From: 40CM-4-68-19 sp036513415
Lineage (GTDB): Bacteria; Myxococcota; Myxococcia; Myxococcales; 40CM-4-68-19
Assembly (NCBI GenBank): GCA_036513415.1
Contig: DATBZA010000177.1
Span: forward strand, 1 to 64,000
Reading direction: 5' to 3'
DNA length: 64,000 nt
Part shown: in pieces, positions 8,601-16,956 of the stretch
How positions within the stretch are numbered: position 1 is the first letter of the stretch
How the letters are laid out: every line of letters begins with the position of its first letter
Program-made: the position numbers and the translations under genes
Notes under the pieces: model-generated
What the model saw: only the letters and a program-made list of their open reading frames with translations
The model's database searches: none
Told to the model about the DNA's origin: nothing

Positions 8601-9383
8601 TCACTCGCGCGCCGGCCGCGGCAGCCACGCCAGCGCTTCGTCCATGCCCCCGCGCGGGCGGTACTCCAGTCCGACGCTTCCGCCGTATCCGATCCGATCG
8701 AGATCGTCGAGGAATTCGCGGATCGGCTGCGTGCCCGTGCCAGGCTGGTTCCTGCCCGGCACGTCGGCAACCTGAACGTGGGCGACCAGCGGCGCGTACC
8801 GCCGCAGCGCAGCGCGCGCGTCGGCCCCGACCATTCCGACGTGATACTGGTCGAGCTGCAGCCGCACCGAGGGCGACTCGGCGGCCTCCACCAGCGCTGC
8901 CGCCCGCTCGACCGTATCGGCAAAGTAGCCCGGCATGTCCACCGGGTTGATGGCCTCGACCAGGATGGTGGCGCCGATCTTCTCGACGAGCGGGACGGCT
9001 GCGCGCAGGTTTGCCACGGCGGTACGCTCCGCTCCGGCGCGCGGCACTCCGGCTGGAGGAATTCCGGCCAACGCATTCAGGAGCTTCGTTCCGAAGCGCT
9101 GGGCGGAGGAAACCGCCTCCCGGACGGTGGCGACGAACTCCTCCTCACGCCCGGGGACGCTGAGCAGCCCGCGCTCGCCCTTGGTCCAGTCGCCCGGCGC
9201 CGGATCGAAGAGCACCAGCTCGAGTCCGTTCTCCCGCAGGGCGCGCTCTACCCGTCCGGGATCGAGAGCATGGACGAAGAGGATCTCCACTCGCCGGAAG
9301 CCCGCATCCGCCGCCGCCCGGAAGCGGTCGTACACGTCCTGCTCCGGCCACAGCATGGTGAGATTTGCGGCGAAGCGCGGCAT
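8601..9383 (-). CDS. hyi: Hydroxypyruvate isomerase-like TIM-barrel protein
   Basis: 260 residues, the normal size. It belongs to the AP-endonuclease-2/xylose-isomerase-like TIM barrels and most resembles hydroxypyruvate isomerase (hydroxypyruvate to tartronate semialdehyde) or the related OtnI. Visible features: start MPRFAANLTMLW, acidic metal/catalytic residues in ILVEAINPVDMPGYF, LQLDQYHVGMV and GLEYRPRGG. Its ATG lies 3 bases after the stop of the upstream tartronate-semialdehyde-reductase-like gene, so the pair is one operon. Together they would convert hydroxypyruvate through tartronate semialdehyde to glycerate. Confidence 0.82.
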   Translation of the reverse strand: MPRFAANLTMLWPEQDVYDRFRAAADAGFRRVEILFVHALDPGRVERALRENGLELVLFDPAPGDWTKGERGLLSVPGREEEFVATVREAVSSAQRFGTKLLNALAGIPPAGVPRAGAERTAVANLRAAVPLVEKIGATILVEAINPVDMPGYFADTVERAAALVEAAESPSVRLQLDQYHVGMVGADARAALRRYAPLVAHVQVADVPGRNQPGTGTQPIREFLDDLDRIGYGGSVGLEYRPRGGMDEALAWLPRPARE

Positions 9384-9386
9384 GCC

Positions 9387-10289
9387 TCACTCCTTCCGTG
9401 GGCGGTCGACGGTCACGCCGGCGGGCTCCTCCCAGAGTTTCACCAGCGCGGCCATGTCCTCCTCCCCCAGCCCGCGGGCACACGCCTCGAGAAAGCGCTG
9501 CTCCGCGAGTCCGCCGAGCAGCAGCGGCACCTGCGCACCTTTCGCCTCCTGGTGGATGATCCCGAGGTCCTTCAGGATCAGCCGCGCCGGCGTGGCCGCG
9601 CTGAAGTCTCGCGAGATGAAGCGCGGCAGGTTTCGCGTCATCATCGTCGAGCCTCCGAACGAGGTGCCGATCAGCTCGAGCACCGTCGTGGGATCGGCGC
9701 CGAGCTTCGCGCCGAGCACGGCCGCCTCCGCAATGGCCGCGGTGTGGATACCCACCAGGAGCTGGTTGACCAGCTTCACCGCCTGGCCCGCGCCGACCCC
9801 ACCACAGAGCCGGATGTTCTTGCCGAAGGCCTGGAATGCCGGCAACGCTTTCTGGAAAGCCTCCGGTTCGCCGCCCACCATCACCGTCAACGTTCCCGCT
9901 TGCGCGCCGGCCGGCCCACCGGACACAGGAGCGTCGAGGAACTGCGCGCCGCGGGGGCGCAGGAGCGCGGCGCAGCGGCGGTTCAAGGCGAGGCTCACCG
10001 TCGAATGGTCCGCGTACACCTGCCCGGCGCGAGCCGAAGCCGCGAGTTCGTCGTAGACGCGCTCGACCGACTCGGGGGTCGGCAGCGCCGTGAGCACGAA
10101 CTCGGCTCGGGCGGCCGCCTCCGCTGCCGATCCGGCCGGCTCGGCGCCCTGCTTCACCAGCGCATCGACCGGGGCGCGCGAGCGATTGAAGGCGTGAACG
10201 CGGTGCCCCGCCCGCAGAAGTCGCGCCGCCATCGGCAATCCCATCTTCCCCAGCCCGATGAACGCCACCTGTGCCATGGGAGGCGCCAT
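9387..10289 (-). CDS. glxR: Tartronate semialdehyde reductase / 3-hydroxyisobutyrate dehydrogenase family
   Basis: 300 residues. N-terminal Rossmann domain with FIGLGKMGLPMAARLLRAG (about 9-27), then DAPVSGGPAGAQAG, the catalytic Lys in GVGAGQAVKLVNQLLVG, and the helical C-terminal domain. The family includes GarR/GlxR and 3-hydroxyisobutyrate dehydrogenase, hard to tell apart by eye; pairing with a hydroxypyruvate isomerase favours tartronate semialdehyde reduction to D-glycerate with NAD(P)H. The start may be this ATG or the one four codons in (10277), which gives the commoner N-terminus MAQVAFIGLG. Confidence 0.83.
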   Translation of the reverse strand: MAPPMAQVAFIGLGKMGLPMAARLLRAGHRVHAFNRSRAPVDALVKQGAEPAGSAAEAAARAEFVLTALPTPESVERVYDELAASARAGQVYADHSTVSLALNRRCAALLRPRGAQFLDAPVSGGPAGAQAGTLTVMVGGEPEAFQKALPAFQAFGKNIRLCGGVGAGQAVKLVNQLLVGIHTAAIAEAAVLGAKLGADPTTVLELIGTSFGGSTMMTRNLPRFISRDFSAATPARLILKDLGIIHQEAKGAQVPLLLGGLAEQRFLEACARGLGEEDMAALVKLWEEPAGVTVDRPRKE

Positions 10290-10349
10290 ATCACGCCCGT
10301 TGCGTCAGAACATCGTGTTGGGGTTCGCTCGAGTCGCTCGTCCATCGCG

Positions 10350-11000
10350 CTACCTCCGGCAGCGTCCGTCGAAGCAAGTGCCTTGGTCGCAATCCATGCT
10401 CGTTTCGCAGGAGCCCGGCGGCTTGGGCGGTGGCGGCGGCGCGGCCTGTTCACGCGCGGCCGGGCTGACGCAGACGCTCCCGACGCAGATCCGGTCGCCC
10501 TTGCAATCGATGTCCTTGAAACAGCCCTGGGGAGCGGCTGGTGGGGCGAGGGGCGGCAATTCGTTGCCGGCCGGTCGGGGGACCCACGATGAATTGAGCT
10601 GCTGGCACGCGGCGGCGCTGCCGGTGATGCACTGTGCATTCAAATCCTTCAGCTGCTCGCAACGCGCCGCGCTCTTGAACCCGTTGACCGCCGATGCGAC
10701 GAACGTGGCAGCCAGCGCCGTGGAGAGGAGTGTCGCGCCGGCTTTGACTCCCCCTTCGATGCAGCTTTGCCCGAAGCTTGCGCTTCCACAATCCGGCCGG
10801 CTCAGGATGAGGATGCTGTTCACGACGAAGTACGTCGTCCCGACCACGTCCAGCGCCGGGGCGACGCGACTCGAGGTGCACTCGATGGGGTAGTTCGGAA
10901 CGGCCACCGGTTCCCGCGGCCGGTCCATGAAGATGAACGAACAACCGGTTGTGAACGCCATGACGATGGACAGATGCGGCGGCCGGAGCCGTGTCGACAC
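10350..11000 (-). CDS. Cys-rich lipoprotein of unknown function
   Basis: 216 residues from GTG 11000, chosen because a GAGGAG ribosome binding site sits just before it and because it starts a lipoprotein leader with lipobox Thr-Thr-Gly-Cys20. A longer frame upstream has no such support. The middle is hydrophobic and helical (ATLLSTALAATFVASAVNGF). The C-terminal part has two short disulfide-type repeats, CFKDIDCKGDRICVGSVC and CETSMDCDQGTCFDGRC, separated by a Pro-rich linker; this C-x-x-D-x-D-C pattern is common in myxobacterial lipoproteins. Function unknown. It is transcribed divergently from the exported protein at 11243. Confidence 0.72.
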   Translation of the reverse strand: MSTRLRPPHLSIVMAFTTGCSFIFMDRPREPVAVPNYPIECTSSRVAPALDVVGTTYFVVNSILILSRPDCGSASFGQSCIEGGVKAGATLLSTALAATFVASAVNGFKSAARCEQLKDLNAQCITGSAAACQQLNSSWVPRPAGNELPPLAPPAAPQGCFKDIDCKGDRICVGSVCVSPAAREQAAPPPPPKPPGSCETSMDCDQGTCFDGRCRR

Positions 11001-11092
11001 AGGTCCCTCCTCGTTTTGTCCGGAAGCCTCTTGTACCACCTCATTCGATCGCGGCCAGAAACGACGCCACCACTCGCGCCGCGTCGGATGAT

Positions 11093-11112
11093 CCCGTGCA
11101 ATTTTGCACGGG
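11093..11112. promoter_or_regulatory. 20-base palindrome in a divergent intergenic region
   Basis: CCCGTGCA-ATTT-TGCACGGG, a perfect 8-bp dyad around ATTT. It lies between the lipoprotein gene (start 11000, minus) and the exported protein gene (start 11243, plus), so it may be an operator. It could also form a hairpin in either transcript. Confidence 0.4.
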
Positions 11113-11242
11113 CGAACTGTCGCGCGCGGCCCCACAGACGCCCCCGCGGATCGACGCGGACCCACGTGTTCGCACATCGCGCAACCGGATCGCGGATGGT
11201 ACCGTCGTCGCGGAAATCCACCCTTTCGTCAGAGGTGATCGA

Positions 11243-11734
11243 ATGCGACTCTTCTGCAAGCTGATGCTGAGCGTCCTGCTCGCCGCGAGCGTTGCGCGCG
11301 CGCAGACTCCTTCCACCGATGCGCCGGCCAAGACCGAGCCGGCCACCCCCGCTCCTGACTCTGCCCCGAAGGCGGATGCGCCGCGGCCGTACGTCGAATC
11401 CGCGCTCACCTTCCTCCGCGCGTTCACGCACACCAACCGGACCGGGCCGGAGGGCGAGAAGGCCTGGGCGGAGCTGCGCTCCGTCTCCGCCGACAAGGTG
11501 GCCCTCAAGGTGGCCGGCAAGGACCTGGTCATCGACGCGGCGGCTGGCCACAGCAACGCGATGCTGGTCCGGTTCGCCAAGGTCTCGACCTGGCGCGAGG
11601 CGCTCGACGTCCAGGGCGTCACCATCGAGAAGACCCAGCTCCGCGTGGGCGACGAGGAACACTCCGGCAAGGCGCGCCTGAAGCTGGCTGAGAAGGACGG
11701 GAAGTGGATCGTGGAGTCGTTCGAAGTCGAGTAG
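11243..11734 (+). CDS. Exported protein of unknown function
   Basis: 163 residues from ATG 11243, which opens a clear signal peptide (MRLFCKLMLSVLLAASVARA). A Pro/Ala/Lys-rich linker (residues 22-48) leads to a compact domain of about 110 residues with alternating strands (VALKVAGKDLVIDAAAGHSN, LRVGDEEHSGKARLKLAEKD) that ends GKWIVESFEVE. This resembles a small lumazine-binding/NTF2-like or DUF-type periplasmic domain, but I cannot name it. An extended open frame to 10991 is most likely not translated. Confidence 0.68.
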   Translation: MRLFCKLMLSVLLAASVARAQTPSTDAPAKTEPATPAPDSAPKADAPRPYVESALTFLRAFTHTNRTGPEGEKAWAELRSVSADKVALKVAGKDLVIDAAAGHSNAMLVRFAKVSTWREALDVQGVTIEKTQLRVGDEEHSGKARLKLAEKDGKWIVESFEVE

Positions 11735-11758
11735 CCCGCCGGCTCCAAAGGCTCCGAC

Positions 11759-11824
11759 GGGGACACCATACGCAATTCGGCATGCCAACCCCGCAGTTGG
11801 CACCGGATTGCGTATGGTGTCCCC
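11759..11824. repeat. Nested REP-type palindrome (66 bases)
   Basis: An 18-bp perfect outer stem (GGGGACACCATACGCAAT with ATTGCGTATGGTGTCCCC), extended by T-G, C-G, G-C, G-C, encloses a second stem TGCCAAC/GTTGGCA with loop CCCGCA. The outer sequence resembles palindromes seen near RAYT-type transposases in proteobacteria (from memory). It lies 25 bases after a stop codon, so it could also act as a terminator or mRNA-stabilising structure. It is unrelated in sequence to the palindromes at 5434 and 5591. Confidence 0.75.
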
Positions 11825-11871
11825 GAATAGCGCCCGAATAGCGGCGCCGCACGATCGCGCCGCGGCGCGTG

Positions 11872-11900
11872 TTGACCGCTCGTCCGCCGGGTGCTAACGC
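11872..11900 (+). promoter_or_regulatory. Possible sigma-70 promoter for the form II cox operon
   Basis: TTGACC (11872-11877), a 17-base spacer and TAACGC (11895-11900), 47 bases before GTG 11947. The -10 match is poor. Confidence 0.3.
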
Positions 11901-11946
11901 CCGATCCCCTCCGAGGCCGCCTCCGGCGCCCTGAAGGGGGTTCATC

Positions 11947-12408
<462 letters not shown>

Positions 12409-12411
12409 GCC

Positions 12412-14757
12412 ATGGGCGAGAAACTCTTCGGAGCGAGCATCAAGCGCCGCGAGGACCCGCGCCTGATCACGGGCAAGGGCGCCTTCGTCGACGATCTGCG
12501 GATCCCGGGCACCACCACCGCGGCCTTCGTGCGCAGCCCGCACGCCCACGCCCGCATCGTCCGGATTGACGCGACCGCGGCGAAGAAGCTGAAGGGCGTG
12601 CTGGCCGTGTACACGGGCAAGGACCTGGTCGCGGCGGGCGTGAAGCCGATCCCGGTGGGCTGGCTGATTCCGAACATGAAGATTCCGCCGCGCTATCCGC
12701 TGGCGGTGGACCGCGCGCGCCACATGGGCGAGGCCGTCGCGGTAGTGATCGCCGAGTCGCCGTACATTGCCCGGGACGCGGCGGAGCTGGTCGAGGTCGA
12801 CTACGAGCCGCTGCCGGTCGTGTCGGATGCCGCGAAGGCGGTCCAGCCGGGGGCCCCGGCCGTCCACGACGACGCGCGCGACAACGTCAGCTTCCGCTGG
12901 CAGCTGGGCGACAAGGCCGCCACGGACAAGGCGTTCGCCGGCGCCCCCAGGATCGTCAAGCAGAGCTTCCGCAACCACCGGCTGATCCCGAACGCGATCG
13001 AACCGCGGGCGGCGCTGGCGAGCGCGAACCCCGGCACCGGAGAGGTCACTCTCTGGCTCACGACCCAGAACCCACACGTGCACCGGCTGCTCATGGCCGC
13101 GTTCGTGCTCGGGCTGCCGGAGCACAAGCTGCGGGTGATCTCGCCGGACGTGGGGGGCGGCTTCGGTTCGAAGATCTTCGTCTACCCGGAGGAGTGCGTG
13201 GTGACCTGGGCCTCGCGCGCGCTCTCGCGGCCGGTGAAGTGGACGGCGGACCGGCGCGAAAGCTTCCTCACCGACGCGCACGGGCGCGATCACTACAGCG
13301 ACGCCGAGATGGCGCTCTCCGAAGATGGCCGCATCCTCGGGCTCCGGGTCAAGACCATCGCCAACATGGGCGCGTACCTGTCGCTGTTCGCGCCCTGCAT
13401 CCCGACGTACCTGTACGGCACGCTGCTGGCGGGCGCGTACCGCACTCCGGCGATCCACGTCGACGTCACCGCCGTGTTCACGAACACGACGCCGGTGGAC
13501 GCGTACCGCGGCGCGGGCCGCCCCGAGGCGTGCTACCTGCTGGAGCGGATGGTGGACCTCGCCGCGCAGGAGCTGGCGATGGATCCGCTGGAGCTGCGGC
13601 GGAAGAACTTCATCTCGAAGGACCAGTTCCCGTACCAGACGCCCGTCGCCCTGCTCTACGACAGCGGGAATTACGAGGCGGCGCTGGACAAGGCGCTGGA
13701 GAGCTTCGATTACGGTGCCTTCCGCAAGGAGCAGGAGCAGGCCCGCAAGCAGGGCCGCTATCTCGGCGTCGGTTTCTCCACCTACGTCGAAGCCTGCGGC
13801 CTCGCGCCGTCGCAGGTCGCGGGCGCCCTGGGCGCGCAGGCCGGCCTGTACGAGAGCGCCACCGTGCGGGTGCATCCCACCGGCAAGGTCACGGTGTTCA
13901 CCGGCTCGCACAGCCACGGGCAGGGGCACGAGACCACCTTCGCGCAGGTGGCGGCCGATGAGCTGCAGGTCCCCTTCGAGGACGTGGAGATCGTCCACGG
14001 CGACACCGGCCAGGTGCCGTTCGGGATGGGCTCGTACGGGAGCCGCAGCGGTCCGGTGGGGACGGCGGCGATTCATATGGGTGCGCAGAAGATCAAGGAC
14101 AAGGCGAAGAAGATCGCCGCGCACCTGCTCGAGGCCAGCGAGGCCGACGTGGTCTACGAGGGCGGCAAGTTCTCGGTGAAGGGCTCACCGGGCCGGTCGA
14201 AGACCTTCGGCGACATCGCACTGATGGCGTACCTCGCCCACAACATGCCCAAGAACCTCGAGCCTGGCCTCGAGGCGATCAGCTTCTTCGACCCCGGCAA
14301 TTTCGTCTACCCCTTCGGCACGCACGTGTGCGTGGTGGAGGTGGCGCGCGACACCGGGGTGGTGCAGGTGCTGCGCTACCTGGCGGTGGACGATCTGGGC
14401 CGCGTGATCAACCCGATGATCGTGGACGGGATGGTCCACGGCGGGGTGGCCCAGGGCGTCTCGCAAGCTCTCTGGGAGCATGCGGAGTATGACGAGAGCG
14501 GCCAGCTGATCACCGGGTCGTTCATGAACTACGCGATGCCGCACGCCGACGACCTCCCCATGTTCCAAGTGGGTCGTACCGAAACGCCCAGCCCCGTGAA
14601 CCCGCTGGGCATCAAGGGCGCCGGCGAAACGGGCACCATCGCGTCCACGGCCGCCGTGGCGAACGCCGTCATGGATGCGCTCTCGCCCTTCGGCATCCGG
14701 CACATCGACATGCCGTTGACTCCGGACCGTCTCTGGGAGGCCCTGCGGGGCCGCTGA
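12412..14757 (+). CDS. Form II CoxL-like molybdopterin subunit
   Basis: 781 residues, full length for the xanthine-dehydrogenase-family large subunit. It starts KLFGASIKRREDPRLITGKG, which is typical. The active-site loop reads AYRGAGR (residues 364-370), the signature of form II (BMS-type) enzymes; the form I loop AYRCSFR with the copper-binding Cys is absent. Other landmarks: DVGGGFGSK, the cofactor region GQGHETTFAQ, and the base Glu in KGAGETGTIAS near the C-terminus. By itself this argues against a classical Mo-Cu CO dehydrogenase; aldehyde or heterocycle oxidation is as likely. Lies between the CoxS-like and CoxM-like genes. Confidence 0.92.
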   Translation: MGEKLFGASIKRREDPRLITGKGAFVDDLRIPGTTTAAFVRSPHAHARIVRIDATAAKKLKGVLAVYTGKDLVAAGVKPIPVGWLIPNMKIPPRYPLAVDRARHMGEAVAVVIAESPYIARDAAELVEVDYEPLPVVSDAAKAVQPGAPAVHDDARDNVSFRWQLGDKAATDKAFAGAPRIVKQSFRNHRLIPNAIEPRAALASANPGTGEVTLWLTTQNPHVHRLLMAAFVLGLPEHKLRVISPDVGGGFGSKIFVYPEECVVTWASRALSRPVKWTADRRESFLTDAHGRDHYSDAEMALSEDGRILGLRVKTIANMGAYLSLFAPCIPTYLYGTLLAGAYRTPAIHVDVTAVFTNTTPVDAYRGAGRPEACYLLERMVDLAAQELAMDPLELRRKNFISKDQFPYQTPVALLYDSGNYEAALDKALESFDYGAFRKEQEQARKQGRYLGVGFSTYVEACGLAPSQVAGALGAQAGLYESATVRVHPTGKVTVFTGSHSHGQGHETTFAQVAADELQVPFEDVEIVHGDTGQVPFGMGSYGSRSGPVGTAAIHMGAQKIKDKAKKIAAHLLEASEADVVYEGGKFSVKGSPGRSKTFGDIALMAYLAHNMPKNLEPGLEAISFFDPGNFVYPFGTHVCVVEVARDTGVVQVLRYLAVDDLGRVINPMIVDGMVHGGVAQGVSQALWEHAEYDESGQLITGSFMNYAMPHADDLPMFQVGRTETPSPVNPLGIKGAGETGTIASTAAVANAVMDALSPFGIRHIDMPLTPDRLWEALRGR

Positions 14758-14766
14758 GGAGGAACC

Positions 14767-15639
14767 ATGTACCCGGCATCCTTCGAGTACCACACGCCCA
14801 CGACGCTCGCGGAAGCGATCGCGCTCCTGGGGCGGTATGGCGATGAGGCGAAGGTAATCTCCGGCAGCCAGAGCCTGATCCCGCTGATGAAGCTGCGGCT
14901 CGCGCAGCCGGGGCACCTGGTGGATCTGCGCAAGGTGGACGGCCTCACCGGAGTGCGCGAAGTCCAGGGGGCGCTCCAGATCGGTGCGTTGACCACGCAC
15001 GCGGCCCTGGCCAAGTCCGAGCTGCTGCGGGCGAAGCTGCCCATGGCCGCGGAAGCGGCCGGCCAGATCGGCGACGCCCAGGTGCGCAATCTGGGAACCA
15101 TCGGTGGAAGCCTCGCGCACGCCGATCCGTCCGCGGACTGGCCTGCTGTCCTCACCGCGCTGGACGCCTCGGTGGTGGTCGCCGGTCCGCAAGGCGAGCG
15201 CACGCTCGAGGTGGAGCAACTCATCGTGGGGCCACTCACCACCGCTCTCGAGCCCGGAGAGATCCTCACCCAGGTGCGTGTGGCGTTGCCTCCAGCGCGC
15301 ACGGCGGGGGCATACGAGAAGCTGCCCCACCCTGCCTCGCGGTTCGCGGTGGTCGGCGTGGCGGCGGAGATCTCGCTCGACGCGCGGAACACGGTGCAGT
15401 GGTCGCGGATCGCGATCACCGGACTCGGGTCGAAGGTGACGCGAGCCACGGGGGTGGAGCGGGCGCTGCAGGGCAAGGCGGCGGACCCGGCGGCGATCAA
15501 GTCCGCCGCGGCGCGCGCGGCGGAAGGGCTGGAGTTGCGCGCGGACCTGTCGGGCTCGGCCGCGTACAAGGCGCAGCTCGCGGCGGTGTACACCGAGCGC
15601 GCTGCATTGCGTGCGGTATCGCGAGCGCGGGAGCGCTGA
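14767..15639 (+). CDS. Form II CoxM-like FAD subunit
   Basis: 290 residues. FAD-binding domain of the xanthine dehydrogenase/CoxM family: KVISGSQSLIPLMKLRLAQP (FAD diphosphate loop, about 36-55) and NLGTIGGSLAHADPSADWPA (about 110-129), followed by the C-terminal CO_deh_flav_C domain. In the family loop SGGQSL the third residue here is Ser. It begins 9 bases after the large subunit with ribosome binding site GAGGAGG. It completes the S-L-M operon; no accessory XdhC or CoxG gene is attached here, so cofactor insertion may depend on the cluster at 22-28 kb. Confidence 0.9.
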   Translation: MYPASFEYHTPTTLAEAIALLGRYGDEAKVISGSQSLIPLMKLRLAQPGHLVDLRKVDGLTGVREVQGALQIGALTTHAALAKSELLRAKLPMAAEAAGQIGDAQVRNLGTIGGSLAHADPSADWPAVLTALDASVVVAGPQGERTLEVEQLIVGPLTTALEPGEILTQVRVALPPARTAGAYEKLPHPASRFAVVGVAAEISLDARNTVQWSRIAITGLGSKVTRATGVERALQGKAADPAAIKSAAARAAEGLELRADLSGSAAYKAQLAAVYTERAALRAVSRARER

Positions 15640-15826
15640 TCCGGCTCGGGCTCTTCAGGGTCTCGTCTTGAGAGTAGCCGAGGATCGAACGACGGCCTCC
15701 ACGCCACGCGCTGGCTCCGAGGTGTAGCCGGAACGGCGCCGATGTGCGTGTACGCGACGGGGCACCGCGCGTACCGAACGGGACACGGCCTTCGGTTCGC
15801 GACCATGTTTTCAGGGCGAATCCTCG
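15640..15826. other. Intergenic region between form II cox operon and sigma-54 promoter
   Basis: No gene seen. Bases 15648-15679 can form an imperfect hairpin (GGCTCT...GAGtAGCC) that may end the cox operon. TTCAGGGTCTCGT at 15655-15667 is also found at 21483-21495 inside a longer intergenic repeat, each time preceded by CTCGGGCT. An activator binding site for the sigma-54 promoter is expected here but I cannot point to one. Confidence 0.4.
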
Positions 15827-15842
15827 TGGCACCGCAGTTGCT
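15827..15842 (+). promoter_or_regulatory. Sigma-54 promoter
   Basis: TGGCACC-GCAG-TTGCT: -24 GG at 15828-15829 and -12 GC at 15840-15841, exactly 10 bases between, against the consensus TGGCACG-N4-TTGCW. It lies 43 bases before ATG 15885. The fifth gene of the operon behind it encodes an NtrC-type sigma-54 activator, so autoregulation is likely. Confidence 0.8.
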
Positions 15843-15884
15843 GTGTTTAAGTCCAGCCGCGGGGTGCGGCGGAGGAGAACGGCC

Positions 15885-16310
15885 ATGAGGAATCGAATGA
15901 TCTTCATCGCCGGGGCGGCGCTCTTTCTCGTGACCGTTCCCGCAATGGCAACCGAAGCCGACGTCGAGCAGGCTGCGCACGATGCGCTGGTGAGCCAGGC
16001 GCCGACTGCCCACACGACGGCGACGATGCCGGACGTGAATGACGAGCGCGACGGGGTGAACAACCAGTCGGGTGAGCAGGGCCCGTCGGGTGAGCAGGGT
16101 GTGCACGCCCAGTCTGGCGAGCAGGGGCAGTCCGGCGATCAGGGCCAGTCCGGCGATCAGGGCCAGTCCGGGGCGATGGATGAACACGGCCAGGTCGGCG
16201 AGCAGGGCTCCGCGCCCTCCGCGTCCATCGACCAGGTGGGCGGCTCCGGGCAACAGGGCGGCAGCGGCTCGAGTGGGAACGGCAGCTCGAACCAGGACGG
16301 CTCTCACTAG
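15885..16310 (+). CDS. Secreted Gly/Gln/Ser-rich repeat protein
   Basis: 141 residues from ATG 15885 (ribosome binding site GGAGGAG); the frame is open further upstream but the signal peptide (MRNRMIFIAGAALFLVTVPAMA) fixes the start. Residues about 55-110 are tandem QSGEQG / QSGDQG hexapeptides, and the DNA has two exact 18-base units (16128-16145, 16146-16163). The C-terminus is Gly/Ser-rich. No Cys and no globular domain visible. It is first in the sigma-54 operon and 16 bases before the TPR gene; it may be the substrate or surface product of the outer-membrane protein encoded two genes later. Function otherwise unknown. Confidence 0.72.
   Translation: MRNRMIFIAGAALFLVTVPAMATEADVEQAAHDALVSQAPTAHTTATMPDVNDERDGVNNQSGEQGPSGEQGVHAQSGEQGQSGDQGQSGDQGQSGAMDEHGQVGEQGSAPSASIDQVGGSGQQGGSGSSGNGSSNQDGSH
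16128..16173 (+). repeat. 18-base tandem repeat inside the repeat protein gene
   Basis: Unit CAGTCCGGCGATCAGGGC, two exact copies plus the first ten bases of a third; encodes QSGDQG. Likely to vary in copy number between strains. Confidence 0.8.
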
Positions 16311-16326
16311 CCAGGCGGAGGTCTGC

Positions 16327-16956
16327 GTGACGCGCGCGCTGCTGCTGTTCGCTGCTCTGTCCACTGCCGCTGTCGCGGGAACGGGCGCCGACGAGCATCT
16401 CCTCGCCGGCGCCCGCCGTTTTCGCGATGGCCGATTCGCCGAGGCCCTGATCGAGTTCCGCGTGGCGCAGAAGCTGGAGACCGGCGGCGAGGCCGGCTGG
16501 TACGCCGCTGCTTGTCTGGTCCGCCTGAACCGGCCTGACGACGCCGTGGAGGCGTTTGCCGAGGCGGAGCAGCGCTCGCCGCACACTCGCGATGAGCTCT
16601 TCGAGTACTACCGCGCAGTCGCTTGCCACGACGCCCGGCTGTATCTCTGCGCGGACAGGCTGTTGGGTGGCGTCGGGGAGCGCGCGGGCCCACGCATCCG
16701 CGACGAGGCGCGCAGACTGCGTGCCGCGGTTGCGTCCATCCTGCGGCCGGAACCGGCGAAGACCGCGATCGACTGGTACCACAAGCGCGCGCGGCAGGCG
16801 GCCCAGGGCGGCCGGCCGCTGCTCGCGAAAGCCTACCTCGAGGAGGCGGCAGGACTCTCGGCGCGGCGCACGGATCGCTACGGCGCCGAGGAAGGCTCGA
16901 GCAGTCTCGCCCGCTCGCGCCGGGAAGCCGCGGAACGCGCGAGGGGCGACCGCTAG
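16327..16956 (+). CDS. Exported TPR-like protein
   Basis: 209 residues from GTG 16327, preceded by GGCGGAGG; the start opens a signal peptide (VTRALLLFAALSTAAVAG). The body is helical with TPR character: LLAGARRFRDGRFAEALIEF, AGWYAAACLVRLNRPDDAVE and further pairs to about residue 190. Its stop codon is directly followed by the GTG of the next gene, so translation is probably coupled. Likely a periplasmic scaffold or assembly protein for the outer-membrane protein encoded next; that role is inference. Confidence 0.72.
   Translation: MTRALLLFAALSTAAVAGTGADEHLLAGARRFRDGRFAEALIEFRVAQKLETGGEAGWYAAACLVRLNRPDDAVEAFAEAEQRSPHTRDELFEYYRAVACHDARLYLCADRLLGGVGERAGPRIRDEARRLRAAVASILRPEPAKTAIDWYHKRARQAAQGGRPLLAKAYLEEAAGLSARRTDRYGAEEGSSSLARSRREAAERARGDR

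Noticed and set aside
11797..11811. TTGGCACC..TTGC resembling a sigma-54 promoter
   Set aside because: Only 9 bases separate GG and GC (10 needed), and it is part of the arm of the 66-base palindrome.
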